Below, piece by piece: positions 17,001 to 26,924 of a stretch of DNA of 64,000 bases. A program made the translations under genes and the position numbers. The stretch is taken from the NCBI GenBank assembly GCA_902799705.1, contig CADCBP010000002.1, positions 92,181-156,180 on the forward strand, in the 5' to 3' direction. The stretch comes from an uncultured Bacteroidales bacterium (GTDB lineage Bacteria; Bacteroidota; Bacteroidia; Bacteroidales; Paludibacteraceae). The notes beneath the pieces are model-generated. The model made no database searches and was not told the origin of the DNA. It saw only the letters and a list, made by a program, of their open reading frames with translations. Each line of letters opens with the position of its first letter. The stretch's first letter is position 1.

Positions 17001-20000
17001 CCTTTACGGCACAAAATACAACCTGTACGTTAGACCTGAATGGACATGTGGCAGAATTGCAAGTGAAAGGTAGTGGAACGACGGCAATATATATGCTTAC
17101 ACTCAATTGTGCGGGTACTACATTCACCATTACAGATAATACAGCTGACAAAAAAGGCGAATTAAAACTTATCACCTCTTTCACGACAGAGAACAATACC
17201 AAACGATGGGGAGGTATTTATTTGCAAAATGGTGCGCTGGTGATGGCAAATGGTAAACTACATGTAGAGAATCCTGTTCCATATACAAAATCTACTAAAG
17301 TGGGTTATATAGAAGCAATTCTTGTTGCATCAGGTAAAACACTTACAGTAAATGGTGGAACTATAGAGGCAAAGTCAGCATATAATCCCTATGGTATAGA
17401 AGCAGCATCCGGCACTCCTACGATCAATATCAATGGAGGAACAATCGAAACGATTGCTACGACCAATGATTCTCCATACGGTATCAGCGGCTATGGTACA
17501 ATAAATATTAAAGGAGGAGAGGTTCGGGCTATTGCTAGTGGTAGTTCAAGTTCACGAGGCGTGTCTGTGTCTGCAGGTTCGTCGTATCAAGGAACGGTAA
17601 ATGTAACCGGTGGTACGATTTATTCGGAGGCAACAGGTTCTGCTCAGGGTATTTATTGTGGAGGAACCGCAGTAGTAACTGGTGATTACAATGCTACAAC
17701 ACCAAACAACACCCCTAAAAACCGCTATTACGCAAGAACAATAACTGCAGTTTGTAGAACAAGCACGTCGAGTTATGGTGTCTTGTCTTATGGAACAACA
17801 ACCATTTCCGGTGGTACGATCACCTCTACGGTTCAAAAGAGTAACCAGAATACGGCATATGGTGTGTGCGCGAGTGGAGGTACAACCACTATTCAAAACG
17901 GAGCAAACATTACTGCTAATGCCCCGACAAAAGCATACGGCGTGACGGCTACCGGTGCCAATGGTGACAGCAACCGTGGTTGGCCTCATATAGGTGTTGT
18001 TAATATCACAGGGGGAACAATTACTGCGAATACGACCAATACGACAACGGCATATGGATTGCTCGTCACCGGCGCAACGTGGACGATTAATAAAACGAAT
18101 GACTATAAAGTATTTAACGGCGATTATGCAGCAGCAGGTACAGCAACAGTGACAGGTGGAACATTCAATGCGAATGCGAAAACCACGCTCGCCCGTGGTA
18201 TTGCGGTGGGGGCTACAAAAACTTTAAATGATGCGAGTGCGACACCTAAATGTACTATCAATGGCGGATACTATAAAATGACCGGAACCGGTGATGTGTT
18301 AGGATGTAATGCATCTGCTTTACCAGCCGATTTCCATATCAATGGCGGTTACTATAGCCACGATGGTAACTTAGCAACCTATGCAGCCTCTCCGAAACAT
18401 GTGCTGACCTTGGCAGCGGGAGATGCGAATCGTCCACCGTATTACTACAAGGTGGCTGAGGCGTATCAAGTAACATTCAAGACAGAGGATGGTACGGCTA
18501 ATATCATTGATCCAATTTATCAAGAAGTTAACACCAAACCGGTATGTAGTACGGAACCGACAAAGGCAAGTACATCTACCAACTCCTTTACCTTCGATGG
18601 TTGGGCGACGGCTGCCAATGGCGATAAAGTATATGAGAAGAATGGACTGCCGAATGTGACTTCAGCTGGTGCTACCTACTATGCTCATTTTGCAACCACT
18701 ACCCTCAAATACCGTGTACATTTCGATGCGGCTACGAACGGTGGCGATTGCGCAACAGAGAATATCTATGTAGATCCGGGTACGGCGGTAGGTTCCTTGC
18801 CTACGGCTACCAAATACGGCTATACCTTCAGCGGATGGTTCACAGCCGCTTCCGGAGGAACGAAATTGGAAGCAACGACAGTCATCAATGCGAACGCAGA
18901 TTATTATGCGCAGTTTACGGTGAATTCCCATACGCTGACATGGGATTTGGCTGGTGGTGCAGTTGGTACTGCCGGTAAGATAGGTTCTACCACATGGCCT
19001 GCGAAGAATGCTACCGGAACACAAAGCAGAAGTGTTGCGTATGGTACGGTTTTGACAACGATTCCTGTTGTGACTAAGGCCGGATATGTGTTCAATCGTT
19101 GGGATCCGGTACCGACAAGCAGCATGCCGGACAACGATGTAACTTATACCGCTTTATGGAATCCGGCAACCAATACTAAGTATTATGTAAAGCATTATCA
19201 GCAGAATATTGATGATGATAACTATACTTTAGTTGAGACGGATGAACTCACCGGAACAACGGATGCAACTGTTACTCCGGATCGTAAGAGTTACGATGGA
19301 TTCCTGACTCCTACACCTCAGCAGTTGACGATAGGTGCTGCAGGTACAACTGAATTGGCATATTATTACGATCGTGTAGTATATACTATTTATTGGAACG
19401 CGAGCGCAAATGGAGGCGCGTGCGCTACTGCCTCTACGGAAGTACGCCATGGTGCAAATATTGCGCTTCCCGCTGCCACTAAAGCAGGTCACATCTTAGA
19501 AGGATGGTACACCAAAGCAGAAGGCGGTAACAAAATAAGCGAAGGAGCAACCATTCTTCAGAACTATGGTACTTTGTACGCGCAGTTCGTGCCTACCTAT
19601 ACCATCATCTGGAATGATGAAAACGGCAACGAACTCAGCCGAGAAGAAAAACTGATAGGTGAGAGCCTTACGCCGCCGGATTATAGTAAAGAGGATACGC
19701 AAGAATGGGATTATACCTTCCATGGTTGGAATGACGGTACGACCACCTATGCGGCAAATGCTATTCCGGCTGTTAGCGGTGTGGCTACTTACACGGCTGA
19801 CGTGACGAAGGTAAAGAATAACTACACGCTGACAATAGGTGTCGTTGAGGCTGGTTATGGTAGTGTGAACGAGACATCCGTGACCGTGCCGTATGGTACA
19901 TCCGTTTCAACAAGTGGCAACGTGCTGACGATAGGTACTACCACCGTTACGGCTACTCCGACAGCAAGCAATGCTCAATACACCTACACGTTCAGTACAT

Positions 20001-23000
20001 GGCAGAATGTTCCTACTTCTGTAACAGGTAATGTGGATAATATCCAAGCTGTCTTCACACGTACACTCAATACCGTTACTGTTACTTGGAAGAATGGCGG
20101 TGATATTATCGAAACGGATGAAGGAGTTGTTATTGGCGCTACACCTTCCTTTGATGGCGAAACTCCGACTAAAGCAACGGACGAGAACTTTGGTTATACC
20201 TTCGATGGTTGGTCAACTACGGATGGTGGCGAAAAAGTAGATCCACTGCCTGCAGTGAGCGGTAATACTATTTATTATGCGCATTACAGCACAACGCCTA
20301 CCGTCGCTTCCGTAACCGTTGGTGGTAGTACAACGTATTATGCCGATTTTGCTACCGCCTGGGCATTTGTCAATGACCAGACAGCCAACACGACTATCAA
20401 ACTGCTGCAAGACGTAACCTCCGATGCTTCTTTGGTATTCACTCCTGCTGCGGCTATGACCTGTACGTTGGATCTGAACAATCATACCCTCTCAGGTGCT
20501 GTCAGCAAATTAATCGACATCAACCTTGCCGGAAGTACATTTGTCATTACGGATAACTCGGTAGCCAAGGGCGGTAAGGTAAGTAATAATTACAGCGAGA
20601 ACGCGCGTGTCTATGGAGTCGTTCTTACAGCGGGTACGTTGAAACTTCAGAGCGGAACCATCAGTTCAACCAACCCGCATACATATTCCACTGCCTCGGC
20701 AAATAAAAACTCGGCTGCCTCTGCCGTTTACGTTGCAGGAGGGCAGACATTCACGATGGAGAATGGTACGGTGGAGAGTGCGTCGCAGTATGCTTCGTAT
20801 GCTATCTATATGGCCGCTGGAGCATCTACGGTCACTATCGAGAACGGACTTGTCAAAGGTAGGACCACCGCATCTACTACCGCGGCCGGAATATGCAATC
20901 TTGGTAAGGGATTGACGATTAATGGAGGTCATATCATCGGGCATGCATATACAACCACCGCGTATGGTGTCTACCTTAATGGAGGACATGCCACTATTAA
21001 CGGCGGTACTATTGAAGCGACTAACGATACCACCAGTAATAAAGGCACAACGACTACATATGGTATCTACGTTGCTTACAAAAGCAGTACGTATAAAGGC
21101 GTTCTAACGATTCCGTCTACATCGTCCGTGAATGTGTTTGCAAAAGCGAGAACAACCACCGCGGCAGCTGTAACAGTAGGCGGATCTTCTACAGGTAGTA
21201 CGATTGCAGGAGGAACCTTCACTGCTAAGACCAAGACCAGTTCTACGGCCTATGGTGTGTATTCTAGTGGAAATATAACTATCTCGGGCGGAACGTTTAA
21301 TGTAATCCCTTGTACTAGCACGGGATATGGTATCTATTCGCTAAGAGGAAAAGTCACTATCAGTGGCAGCCCAACCTTTAATGTGACAACCGCTACGACT
21401 ACAGCGTATGGTGCGTTCGCGTATGGTACTATTGGTAAGAAAGGAACAGGAAAGTATTCCGGCACCATTGAGATTAATGGCGGTACTTTCAATGTCACAT
21501 CCACGAAGGAAACCGCTTACGGTGCGTACGCCGGATTAATGAAACGTGATTTAACGAAGTATAGTGCAACCAATGATACCGTTCCCGGTATGCACTATAT
21601 GCCGGGTGTTCTCGTAGTCAACGATGGTACGTTTAATGTCAAAGCAAAAACAACTGCTGCATACGGCATCGTTGTTGCCGCTGCTAAGTCAGAATCAGGA
21701 GCTGTAGGAACAACAGCAAGAACACCTACCGCTACCATTACCGGTGGTAAGTTCAAGGTAGAAAGTGCAGGTGATGATAATGCAACAGCGTATGCCATGA
21801 ACTCATCGGCGACAGCTACGAATCTTAAAGTACAAGGCGGTTGGTATAATACGGAAAAGACAAATGCTTCCTCTAAGCCTACTATCGGAGGCAAATATAC
21901 CGCTCCGACTAAAGATTGCAACTACCATGTTCTGCCGCTGACCGGCGAAGACCCGTACAAGTACGAAGTAGCCGAGGCATATACCATCACCTTCGTGGAC
22001 GGTGACGGCAATACATTGACCAACCCCGCTACTACAAACAATCTGTGGAAGAAAGGGGCAACTCCTATCTATTCCGGCGCAACCCCGGCCAAGACGGAAG
22101 ATGAGAATTATACGTACACCTTCAATAACTCCTGGTCGCCTGCGCTTGCGCCTGTAGCAGGTGAGCAAACCTATACGGCACAGTTTAGCAGCACACCGCG
22201 CACATACGCTGTCACGCTGCATACCAATGGTGGTACTATCAATGCGGGTGATGTAACGGAATATACCTATGGTACTGGCGCAACCCTGCCGACAAATGTT
22301 ACTAAAGATGGTCATGAGTTCGGCGGTTGGTTCGATAATAGCGGATTGACCGGAGATGCCGTTACCTCTATCTCCAACACCGCAACCGGTAATAAAGAGT
22401 ACTGGGCAAAGTGGACTGCAAGCATCGCTGACCGTGAACTGGATATCGTGGATTGGACAAGCAATTCGATTACCATCAATGTGACGAACCTCAAAGCGGT
22501 AAACGGAACAAATAAGAATAACTGGAAGATATATGTGAACGATAAGGATTATACCAGAACCAGTCAGGAGTGTAGTACACAATCACGTACGTTGACAATC
22601 TCCGGTTTGTCGCTTACGCCGAACGAGAACCTGCTTATCCAACTGAAGAATGACGCGGACGTTATAGAGAGTCAGCATAACTATAAGATTCCGCAGATAT
22701 ACAATGCCGAGAATGCAACGCTGAGCGGAACGACGTCTTCCAGTGTAGTCTATGTCTATGGCGGTAAGTTGACCATCTCCGGCGATATCACCCTGGCAGC
22801 ACTCTATGTATGTCCGGGTGCGGAAGTAGAGGTAACCGGAACGCTGAATGTGGGCAAACTCGTTCTCCGTACCAAGCCGTGGGCTACGGCTGCTATCAGC
22901 GGAAGCGTAACTGCAACGAACGTTTATTACACGCGTATCGCTCCGGATGGCTCGGCGTCCTATCCGACCGGCAAATACTACCAGTTCGGTCTGCCGTACG

Positions 23001-24076
23001 AGTGTGATATCAACGATGTTCGCTTGTCGGATGGCACGACGCCTGCTTATAACACAACATGGATACTGAAGAGCTATAACGAGGAGAAGCGTGCTACTAA
23101 TGGTGCGACCGGAGAAAACTGGGATGTATTGGCAAGCAGCGGAACGATTGCTGCAGGTAGAGGATACGAGATATTCTCCAGCTATAAATACTATCGTGAG
23201 TATTACTTCCCCGTTACGCCGACGGAAAACACCTCTGTAGCCGTAACACGCCATGGCGAAGACAAGAACAATTCCGGATGGAATATCGTCTGCTCGCCGC
23301 TGATGAGTGTATATGAGAACAAATCCAATCCGGTTGATGGCTTGAAAGTAAGTTGGCTTCTTGCTGATGGCTACTATGATCAGGCTTGGCCTGAAGTCAT
23401 TTGGCCGGCTCTGCCGTTCAGCTATCAGGCTTCTGCGACCGGGTATCTGGATTTCAGCACCAATAATCTCAACCAGACAGTTTCCGCTCCGCGCCGTGCG
23501 GCTTATAAAGAGAACATCCAAACCGAGTGGATCCATTTGGATGTGAAGGACGAAAACGGAGTAGGTGACCATACCAGTGTCTTTGTGCATCCGGACCGCT
23601 TCGAAGCTACCTATCAGACCGGTATCGACGTGGCAAAGCAATCGTTTACCGCTTCACGCGCGTTAATATATAGTTCGCATGCGTACGGAGAGATGGCGTT
23701 CGCCGGCGTAGCGGATGTACTGCTGGAGAATGGTGTTGCCCTAACGGTATATAGCCCGAAGGAGCAAGAGCTGACGATTTCTATGCGCGACAACGAATGG
23801 CTCGACCGTATGGCTTATGTATGGCTCATCGATAACGAGACCGGCGCGCAGATAGACCTGCTTGACTCGGATTATACTTTCGAAGCCGCTACCGGTACTA
23901 CGGACGGACGATTCATACTCATGGGACGATTCTTCGCGCCGCAGATCGCTACGGGTATCGATGAGGTTGATGGTGAGCAGGCAAAAGCCCGGAAGATAAT
24001 TATCCAGGATAAGATGTATATCCTTCTCAATGGTCAGTTATATGACGCAACTGGAAAACAGGTGAACAAAAAATAA
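14051..24076 (+). CDS. Giant exported surface protein with InlB-type repeats and two beta-helix arrays
   Basis: 3341 residues. Residues 1-41 form an extended signal peptide (hydrophobic core VALIGLFISLGIG, site near AWA-G). InlB/Listeria-Bacteroides repeats with the Y-x-F-x-G-W signature occur at ~45-240, ~1465-2080 and ~2635-2790. Two arrays of parallel-beta-helix rungs (T-I-N-G-G-T and A-Y-G-[IV] words) occupy ~985-1450 and ~2085-2607. Each array opens with a similar cap (TCTLDLNGH and TCTLDLNNH, then FxITDN). Residues ~240-985 are a less repetitive region rich in Trp/Tyr. The C-terminus (ATGIDEV, then KIIIQDKMYILLNGQLYDAT) resembles T9SS-associated tails. The protein probably sits on the cell surface as an adhesin-like fibre; the ligand is unknown. 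No promoter motif separates it from rhuM. Confidence 0.85.
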   Translation: MATNFVQTCKTSANRINLNRTAMRVALIGLFISLGIGNAWAGHDQHTATLNVAKGTGNGTVYASTSGSATSGSASASFDCGKSADGQHTGTLYAYATPASGYTFLGWTTSASSSAGADNANPKGVAFDVTDGSSTQTLYAHFVEKAKVNITFEAPSNGTYTIAVNGGSAETVSSANVVKSNVTGVTLTATPASGYAFAGWYKLNSAGEFVEDLSIASPYNASFTTSETIKMGARFVPTTLGKFILKGSETQYYGLKAATIAAGGSGTIVPVADETLVDGSDLMPFDNGTYTIKAGATLLVPYSSANEVQTKPKDIAYNTTGLTTALSMYKKLITREGVSINIMSGGVLCVGGQLVSYNGGNPSAYPIGACGVLDMSNGGHIELNGTIYCWGFIKGQDMDQGNNTTEVGTITANNGSVIWEDFAVGDWRGGTACSTIAGNASSWKFFPFQSYTIQNVEVPTTYHYGATLSNYTNVYGGGGKNEGTFSLIGKSNTLFQLKDASSSVCKWYDPTTDLVNYEMRGTAQLDALNVDAGITTVSSSSYNLPLSSNMQIVLAAGCNMTLSKPMVVQPGAVVEVKSGASLTLSSNTYIFDVDNWGMYCNGRYFYSMSILTSHKNRGTGTSKDLLDDAKLIVDGTLNVTGKIYATDGGANIMGNGAGSISFSSVGSNGNIVMCTGVSTNENVAIAQANLCNEDESYTKSIASTTFHNVNGRWFAASAKDEKANHTYDFTYISSGAVSGAGGTNTTTDAVYSNDKTGMEARMKWFNVTADACADWWHGQGTQAGWFYNWTMNSAWHQFQSTETEGLYSGSNNKIYTKTDCNWEELGETDVNCLYTIDGKKKALVDGHFIELEPNSDDAAFHEAADPTKYYICFEGCNWHAATKYEGEKKAYVVDGTTFIWFEERWMAVEREEPFFYTKDETNVTIYYEYIGSEWVLAQPYVEVTDAIETRQLLRFNEAITVASGKKNATITLLRDLVNITTPMTFTAQNTTCTLDLNGHVAELQVKGSGTTAIYMLTLNCAGTTFTITDNTADKKGELKLITSFTTENNTKRWGGIYLQNGALVMANGKLHVENPVPYTKSTKVGYIEAILVASGKTLTVNGGTIEAKSAYNPYGIEAASGTPTININGGTIETIATTNDSPYGISGYGTINIKGGEVRAIASGSSSSRGVSVSAGSSYQGTVNVTGGTIYSEATGSAQGIYCGGTAVVTGDYNATTPNNTPKNRYYARTITAVCRTSTSSYGVLSYGTTTISGGTITSTVQKSNQNTAYGVCASGGTTTIQNGANITANAPTKAYGVTATGANGDSNRGWPHIGVVNITGGTITANTTNTTTAYGLLVTGATWTINKTNDYKVFNGDYAAAGTATVTGGTFNANAKTTLARGIAVGATKTLNDASATPKCTINGGYYKMTGTGDVLGCNASALPADFHINGGYYSHDGNLATYAASPKHVLTLAAGDANRPPYYYKVAEAYQVTFKTEDGTANIIDPIYQEVNTKPVCSTEPTKASTSTNSFTFDGWATAANGDKVYEKNGLPNVTSAGATYYAHFATTTLKYRVHFDAATNGGDCATENIYVDPGTAVGSLPTATKYGYTFSGWFTAASGGTKLEATTVINANADYYAQFTVNSHTLTWDLAGGAVGTAGKIGSTTWPAKNATGTQSRSVAYGTVLTTIPVVTKAGYVFNRWDPVPTSSMPDNDVTYTALWNPATNTKYYVKHYQQNIDDDNYTLVETDELTGTTDATVTPDRKSYDGFLTPTPQQLTIGAAGTTELAYYYDRVVYTIYWNASANGGACATASTEVRHGANIALPAATKAGHILEGWYTKAEGGNKISEGATILQNYGTLYAQFVPTYTIIWNDENGNELSREEKLIGESLTPPDYSKEDTQEWDYTFHGWNDGTTTYAANAIPAVSGVATYTADVTKVKNNYTLTIGVVEAGYGSVNETSVTVPYGTSVSTSGNVLTIGTTTVTATPTASNAQYTYTFSTWQNVPTSVTGNVDNIQAVFTRTLNTVTVTWKNGGDIIETDEGVVIGATPSFDGETPTKATDENFGYTFDGWSTTDGGEKVDPLPAVSGNTIYYAHYSTTPTVASVTVGGSTTYYADFATAWAFVNDQTANTTIKLLQDVTSDASLVFTPAAAMTCTLDLNNHTLSGAVSKLIDINLAGSTFVITDNSVAKGGKVSNNYSENARVYGVVLTAGTLKLQSGTISSTNPHTYSTASANKNSAASAVYVAGGQTFTMENGTVESASQYASYAIYMAAGASTVTIENGLVKGRTTASTTAAGICNLGKGLTINGGHIIGHAYTTTAYGVYLNGGHATINGGTIEATNDTTSNKGTTTTYGIYVAYKSSTYKGVLTIPSTSSVNVFAKARTTTAAAVTVGGSSTGSTIAGGTFTAKTKTSSTAYGVYSSGNITISGGTFNVIPCTSTGYGIYSLRGKVTISGSPTFNVTTATTTAYGAFAYGTIGKKGTGKYSGTIEINGGTFNVTSTKETAYGAYAGLMKRDLTKYSATNDTVPGMHYMPGVLVVNDGTFNVKAKTTAAYGIVVAAAKSESGAVGTTARTPTATITGGKFKVESAGDDNATAYAMNSSATATNLKVQGGWYNTEKTNASSKPTIGGKYTAPTKDCNYHVLPLTGEDPYKYEVAEAYTITFVDGDGNTLTNPATTNNLWKKGATPIYSGATPAKTEDENYTYTFNNSWSPALAPVAGEQTYTAQFSSTPRTYAVTLHTNGGTINAGDVTEYTYGTGATLPTNVTKDGHEFGGWFDNSGLTGDAVTSISNTATGNKEYWAKWTASIADRELDIVDWTSNSITINVTNLKAVNGTNKNNWKIYVNDKDYTRTSQECSTQSRTLTISGLSLTPNENLLIQLKNDADVIESQHNYKIPQIYNAENATLSGTTSSSVVYVYGGKLTISGDITLAALYVCPGAEVEVTGTLNVGKLVLRTKPWATAAISGSVTATNVYYTRIAPDGSASYPTGKYYQFGLPYECDINDVRLSDGTTPAYNTTWILKSYNEEKRATNGATGENWDVLASSGTIAAGRGYEIFSSYKYYREYYFPVTPTENTSVAVTRHGEDKNNSGWNIVCSPLMSVYENKSNPVDGLKVSWLLADGYYDQAWPEVIWPALPFSYQASATGYLDFSTNNLNQTVSAPRRAAYKENIQTEWIHLDVKDENGVGDHTSVFVHPDRFEATYQTGIDVAKQSFTASRALIYSSHAYGEMAFAGVADVLLENGVALTVYSPKEQELTISMRDNEWLDRMAYVWLIDNETGAQIDLLDSDYTFEAATGTTDGRFILMGRFFAPQIATGIDEVDGEQAKARKIIIQDKMYILLNGQLYDATGKQVNKK

Positions 24077-24127
24077 ATAAGGTATTAGTTTGTTGAAAGA
24101 GCCTGTGAAGGCTGCAATAGGTAATCA

Positions 24128-24955
24128 ATGATGAAAAAAGAATTGAAGAATCCCATGGTTGGGATATTGGTTTTCGCGTGTATTGGCCTGATAGCATTAT
24201 GCTCAGAAGCCATGACGGAAAACGAGGACATTGACACAAAAGGCATCTATAATGTGCAGGTCAAACCGGGGTCGGTGACGTATGGCACCCACTCAACAGC
24301 CAGCGTACCGCCCTTGGCTATGCCGATGCAGCGTAGTTCGGCTCCGATGATTAGCGGAGGAACGGTGAGGAGCTACGCCCATCATGGACATGCTACTATG
24401 CCCGCACGTTCCGGATCGGTGTCCGGTAAAGGACTGTATGCCACATCCTCCGCCGAAGTGCGTACCGTCGGCTCCGGAGGAGGAGCAAACGCGGGGGGAG
24501 CAGTCGCTTCATCCGGAGCATCCTCTTCGCGCGGCATCAGTTATGGCGGTGGAGCCGTCGCATCCGTTGCTATGCCGGTACTGGCGGTAAACAGCTCGAT
24601 GATGGCTGCTCCCGTTGCCGCTGCCGAGTCATCTATGCCAAGCGCTATCGGACCAAGACGCGCAAAACCTACTGATCCTGGCTATGACGGACAATGGTCC
24701 GATGCAGGAGCCGGAGATGGAGATTGGTATTACTATGATGACTGGGCCGGTGATTGGATAGAACCATGGGAAGGTGCAACAAGATCTGCCGGAGTCGGTA
24801 ATTACTGGAAATACACAGGCGGAGAGTGGGTGTTAGTAAATGACCAAGGCGACCCCGTGAATCCGCAACCTCTCGGCGCTACGCCATGGCTGCTGATGAT
24901 GATCCTCGCATGTGCGTACGCGCTATATAAATACTATACACGAGTACATAACTAA
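24128..24955 (+). CDS. Low-complexity exported protein with C-terminal membrane tail
   Basis: 275 residues, family not recognised. An N-terminal hydrophobic helix (MVGILVFACIGLIALC) may be a signal peptide or anchor. The middle (~60-170) is rich in Ser, Gly, Ala and Met, probably disordered. A region rich in Trp/Tyr/Asp follows (GDWYYYDDWAGDW, then YWKYTGGEWVLV). The end is PLGATPWLLMMILACAYALY followed by KYYTRVHN, a short helix and basic tail that recalls C-terminal sorting or anchoring signals of Bacteroidetes surface proteins. It lies 51 bp behind the giant gene, so a partner or anchor for the giant is plausible but unproven. Confidence 0.6.
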   Translation: MMKKELKNPMVGILVFACIGLIALCSEAMTENEDIDTKGIYNVQVKPGSVTYGTHSTASVPPLAMPMQRSSAPMISGGTVRSYAHHGHATMPARSGSVSGKGLYATSSAEVRTVGSGGGANAGGAVASSGASSSRGISYGGGAVASVAMPVLAVNSSMMAAPVAAAESSMPSAIGPRRAKPTDPGYDGQWSDAGAGDGDWYYYDDWAGDWIEPWEGATRSAGVGNYWKYTGGEWVLVNDQGDPVNPQPLGATPWLLMMILACAYALYKYYTRVHN

Positions 24956-24973
24956 TCTAAATAGATATATACT

Positions 24974-26836
24974 ATGAGAAAAACAATGCTTTTGACGCTG
25001 ACGGCCCTGATGACGGGGATGATGCTCTTCGCGCAACAAGACGGACGTACTTGCTCGCGCGCTATCAAGATGACGAAAAATCCGGATCAAGAGTTTACAT
25101 ATACCGTCAATTCCGCATCGCCTTCTTCACCAAAGGAGGTGTGGTTCTCCGCGATGACATTCGACCTGCCGCTATCTGTCTATTTCGCACCGGATGGAGG
25201 GGTGAATACTCCTGCACCGGAGGTCGAGATGGATTTCAGCTGCATCTCCGGATACTATGAGAACGATATACTCTGTAGCCTCTTCTGTAAAACAGGAGGA
25301 AACAGCGGTATCGATGTGGATATGCCGTATAAAGCAACGCTGTCCACCAAGAAACTGGATGACGGCACTTTCGTCTATTTTATGCAACTTGGAGAACGCT
25401 ACCGTAATCTCCTTCTGCAGATGGGAATCTCCGAGAACCTGAAGGTCGTGGTGCGAGTCATTTTCAAGTCCACCGGAGTCCTAAAACTGGCACCGGATGA
25501 CTTCTTTACAAACTGTATGGATAATGCGAAGTTTATCCAGATTGGCGATACGGTACAAGTAAAGGGCAAAGACAAAGACCGTCACGTGACAGTGCCATAC
25601 GTACAATGGCAGGAAGATACAATCGTCTATTCATGGACCGGTACGAAACCATGCAAACTGGTTGTGGCTGCCACCGATTGCGAATTCGACCCTACTGTAG
25701 AAATTGCCAAACAGGAATTTGTACAATTCAACGAAATAGCGCCGGACGGGTCGCTCAAAGCTCACGCCGATGATATATATAAATGGGTACATAATAAGGA
25801 ATTCCCGCCGCAAGCCGGTATGTATTTCGCGAAGTTCTATAGTGAAGAAGACGGCGAAATGAAGATTACTAAAGCTCCTCAAGCAGCGCCGGAGGGTGGA
25901 GCAATCCTTATGCGCTACGGTACCTCCTATGCGTTGGACGCAAATTCACAAGCTGTTTATGCCATCCCACGCTCCTGGAATGTCAATACCATGTTCTCTA
26001 CGCCTACAGCACATCTCTTCACAATGCAGTTCTCATCCACTGCCGCGTTCGAAGAAACGGATATATTAGCCACATATACCTATAAAACTCTCCAAAACGG
26101 ACGGTGGCTTGGTCTAATGGGGAGCGAAATGGAAAACCTTTGGAAAAAAATACCGGCAAGCCGGCACTATATGTATGCCCGCTTTATCTGTACCGAAGCC
26201 ACTTCTGTCACCCCTGAACGATGGGCAATATCCGACTGCTATGAAAAAACAGCGGAATTTACTGTGCAGCCCGAACAAACCATTACAGTCAAAAAGACAT
26301 CTGCCCAAGTCTATCGGTTCTCTTACCCGCAATGGAAGGGAGGAGATATGACGATTAATTTTGCCATAAATTCAGACTGCGAGGTATATATTGCTGACAC
26401 ATGCGGTATGACGCGCACCAAGAAAGATGCACCGTATTGGCTGAAATACAAGGAGATTGTCAAAAGCTCAAAGCCGCTGGTAATAGAAGCCGGGGAAATA
26501 GAATCATGGAAGGACCGTATCGACGAAGAAGGTAACTTCTATGCCTTATTCTATACCGAGGCTAATAGCACGAATCGTAAACTCACATTCACTACCACTG
26601 CACCCGAGGAGAAAGACCCCGTCTATCCCGCCGCATCTATCGTAGTGACTTGTGACCAGGAGAATAAACCTTTTGTGCAAGTGAGTGTCGCTCAGACCAT
26701 CACGGTCATAGATGAAGCAGGCACTACGCAAATGACCATCTCAGCCGTTCCTGACGCAAAATATTCTCTTGGGGATTTACCCGCCGGAAAATACACATTG
26801 CTGGGAGAAACAGAAGAAATATTGGTGAATTTGTAG
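24974..26836 (+). CDS. Secreted multidomain protein, T9SS-like tail
   Basis: 620 residues. Signal peptide 1-20 (MRKTMLLTLTALMTGMMLFA-QQ). The first domain has the pattern W-F-S-A followed by D-L-x-x-Y-F, then cysteines at DFSCISGYY and SLFCK. A similar block occurs in the 427-residue neighbour at 28129. Further beta-rich repeats with a DxVxVKGKDKDRHVTVPYVQW type start follow, resembling pre-peptidase-C-like beta-sandwich modules. The last ~70 residues (ASIVVTCDQENKPFVQVSV to GKYTLLGETEEILVNL) look like a T9SS-type C-terminal Ig-like domain. No enzyme motif was seen. Probable surface or matrix protein; the family is not recognised. It follows its upstream neighbour by 18 bp. Confidence 0.6.
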   Translation: MRKTMLLTLTALMTGMMLFAQQDGRTCSRAIKMTKNPDQEFTYTVNSASPSSPKEVWFSAMTFDLPLSVYFAPDGGVNTPAPEVEMDFSCISGYYENDILCSLFCKTGGNSGIDVDMPYKATLSTKKLDDGTFVYFMQLGERYRNLLLQMGISENLKVVVRVIFKSTGVLKLAPDDFFTNCMDNAKFIQIGDTVQVKGKDKDRHVTVPYVQWQEDTIVYSWTGTKPCKLVVAATDCEFDPTVEIAKQEFVQFNEIAPDGSLKAHADDIYKWVHNKEFPPQAGMYFAKFYSEEDGEMKITKAPQAAPEGGAILMRYGTSYALDANSQAVYAIPRSWNVNTMFSTPTAHLFTMQFSSTAAFEETDILATYTYKTLQNGRWLGLMGSEMENLWKKIPASRHYMYARFICTEATSVTPERWAISDCYEKTAEFTVQPEQTITVKKTSAQVYRFSYPQWKGGDMTINFAINSDCEVYIADTCGMTRTKKDAPYWLKYKEIVKSSKPLVIEAGEIESWKDRIDEEGNFYALFYTEANSTNRKLTFTTTAPEEKDPVYPAASIVVTCDQENKPFVQVSVAQTITVIDEAGTTQMTISAVPDAKYSLGDLPAGKYTLLGETEEILVNL

Positions 26837-26873
26837 AAAAATTGACAAAAATAATATAAAAAAAACAATAAAT

Positions 26874-26905
26874 TTGCGTAATTGGAAAATTTTAGTTACC
26901 TTTGC
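26874..26905 (+). promoter_or_regulatory. Promoter inside the surface-protein locus
   Basis: TTG at 26874-26876, 20 bp, TACCTTTGC at 26897-26905, giving a second transcription unit that starts with the 398-residue gene. Confidence 0.7.
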
Positions 26906-26924
26906 GCCCTGAATTTGTATATAT

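Noticed and set aside
14051-24076. Several long minus-strand open frames inside the giant gene
   Set aside because: They follow from the repetitive, codon-biased coding sequence of the plus strand and show no protein family pattern.
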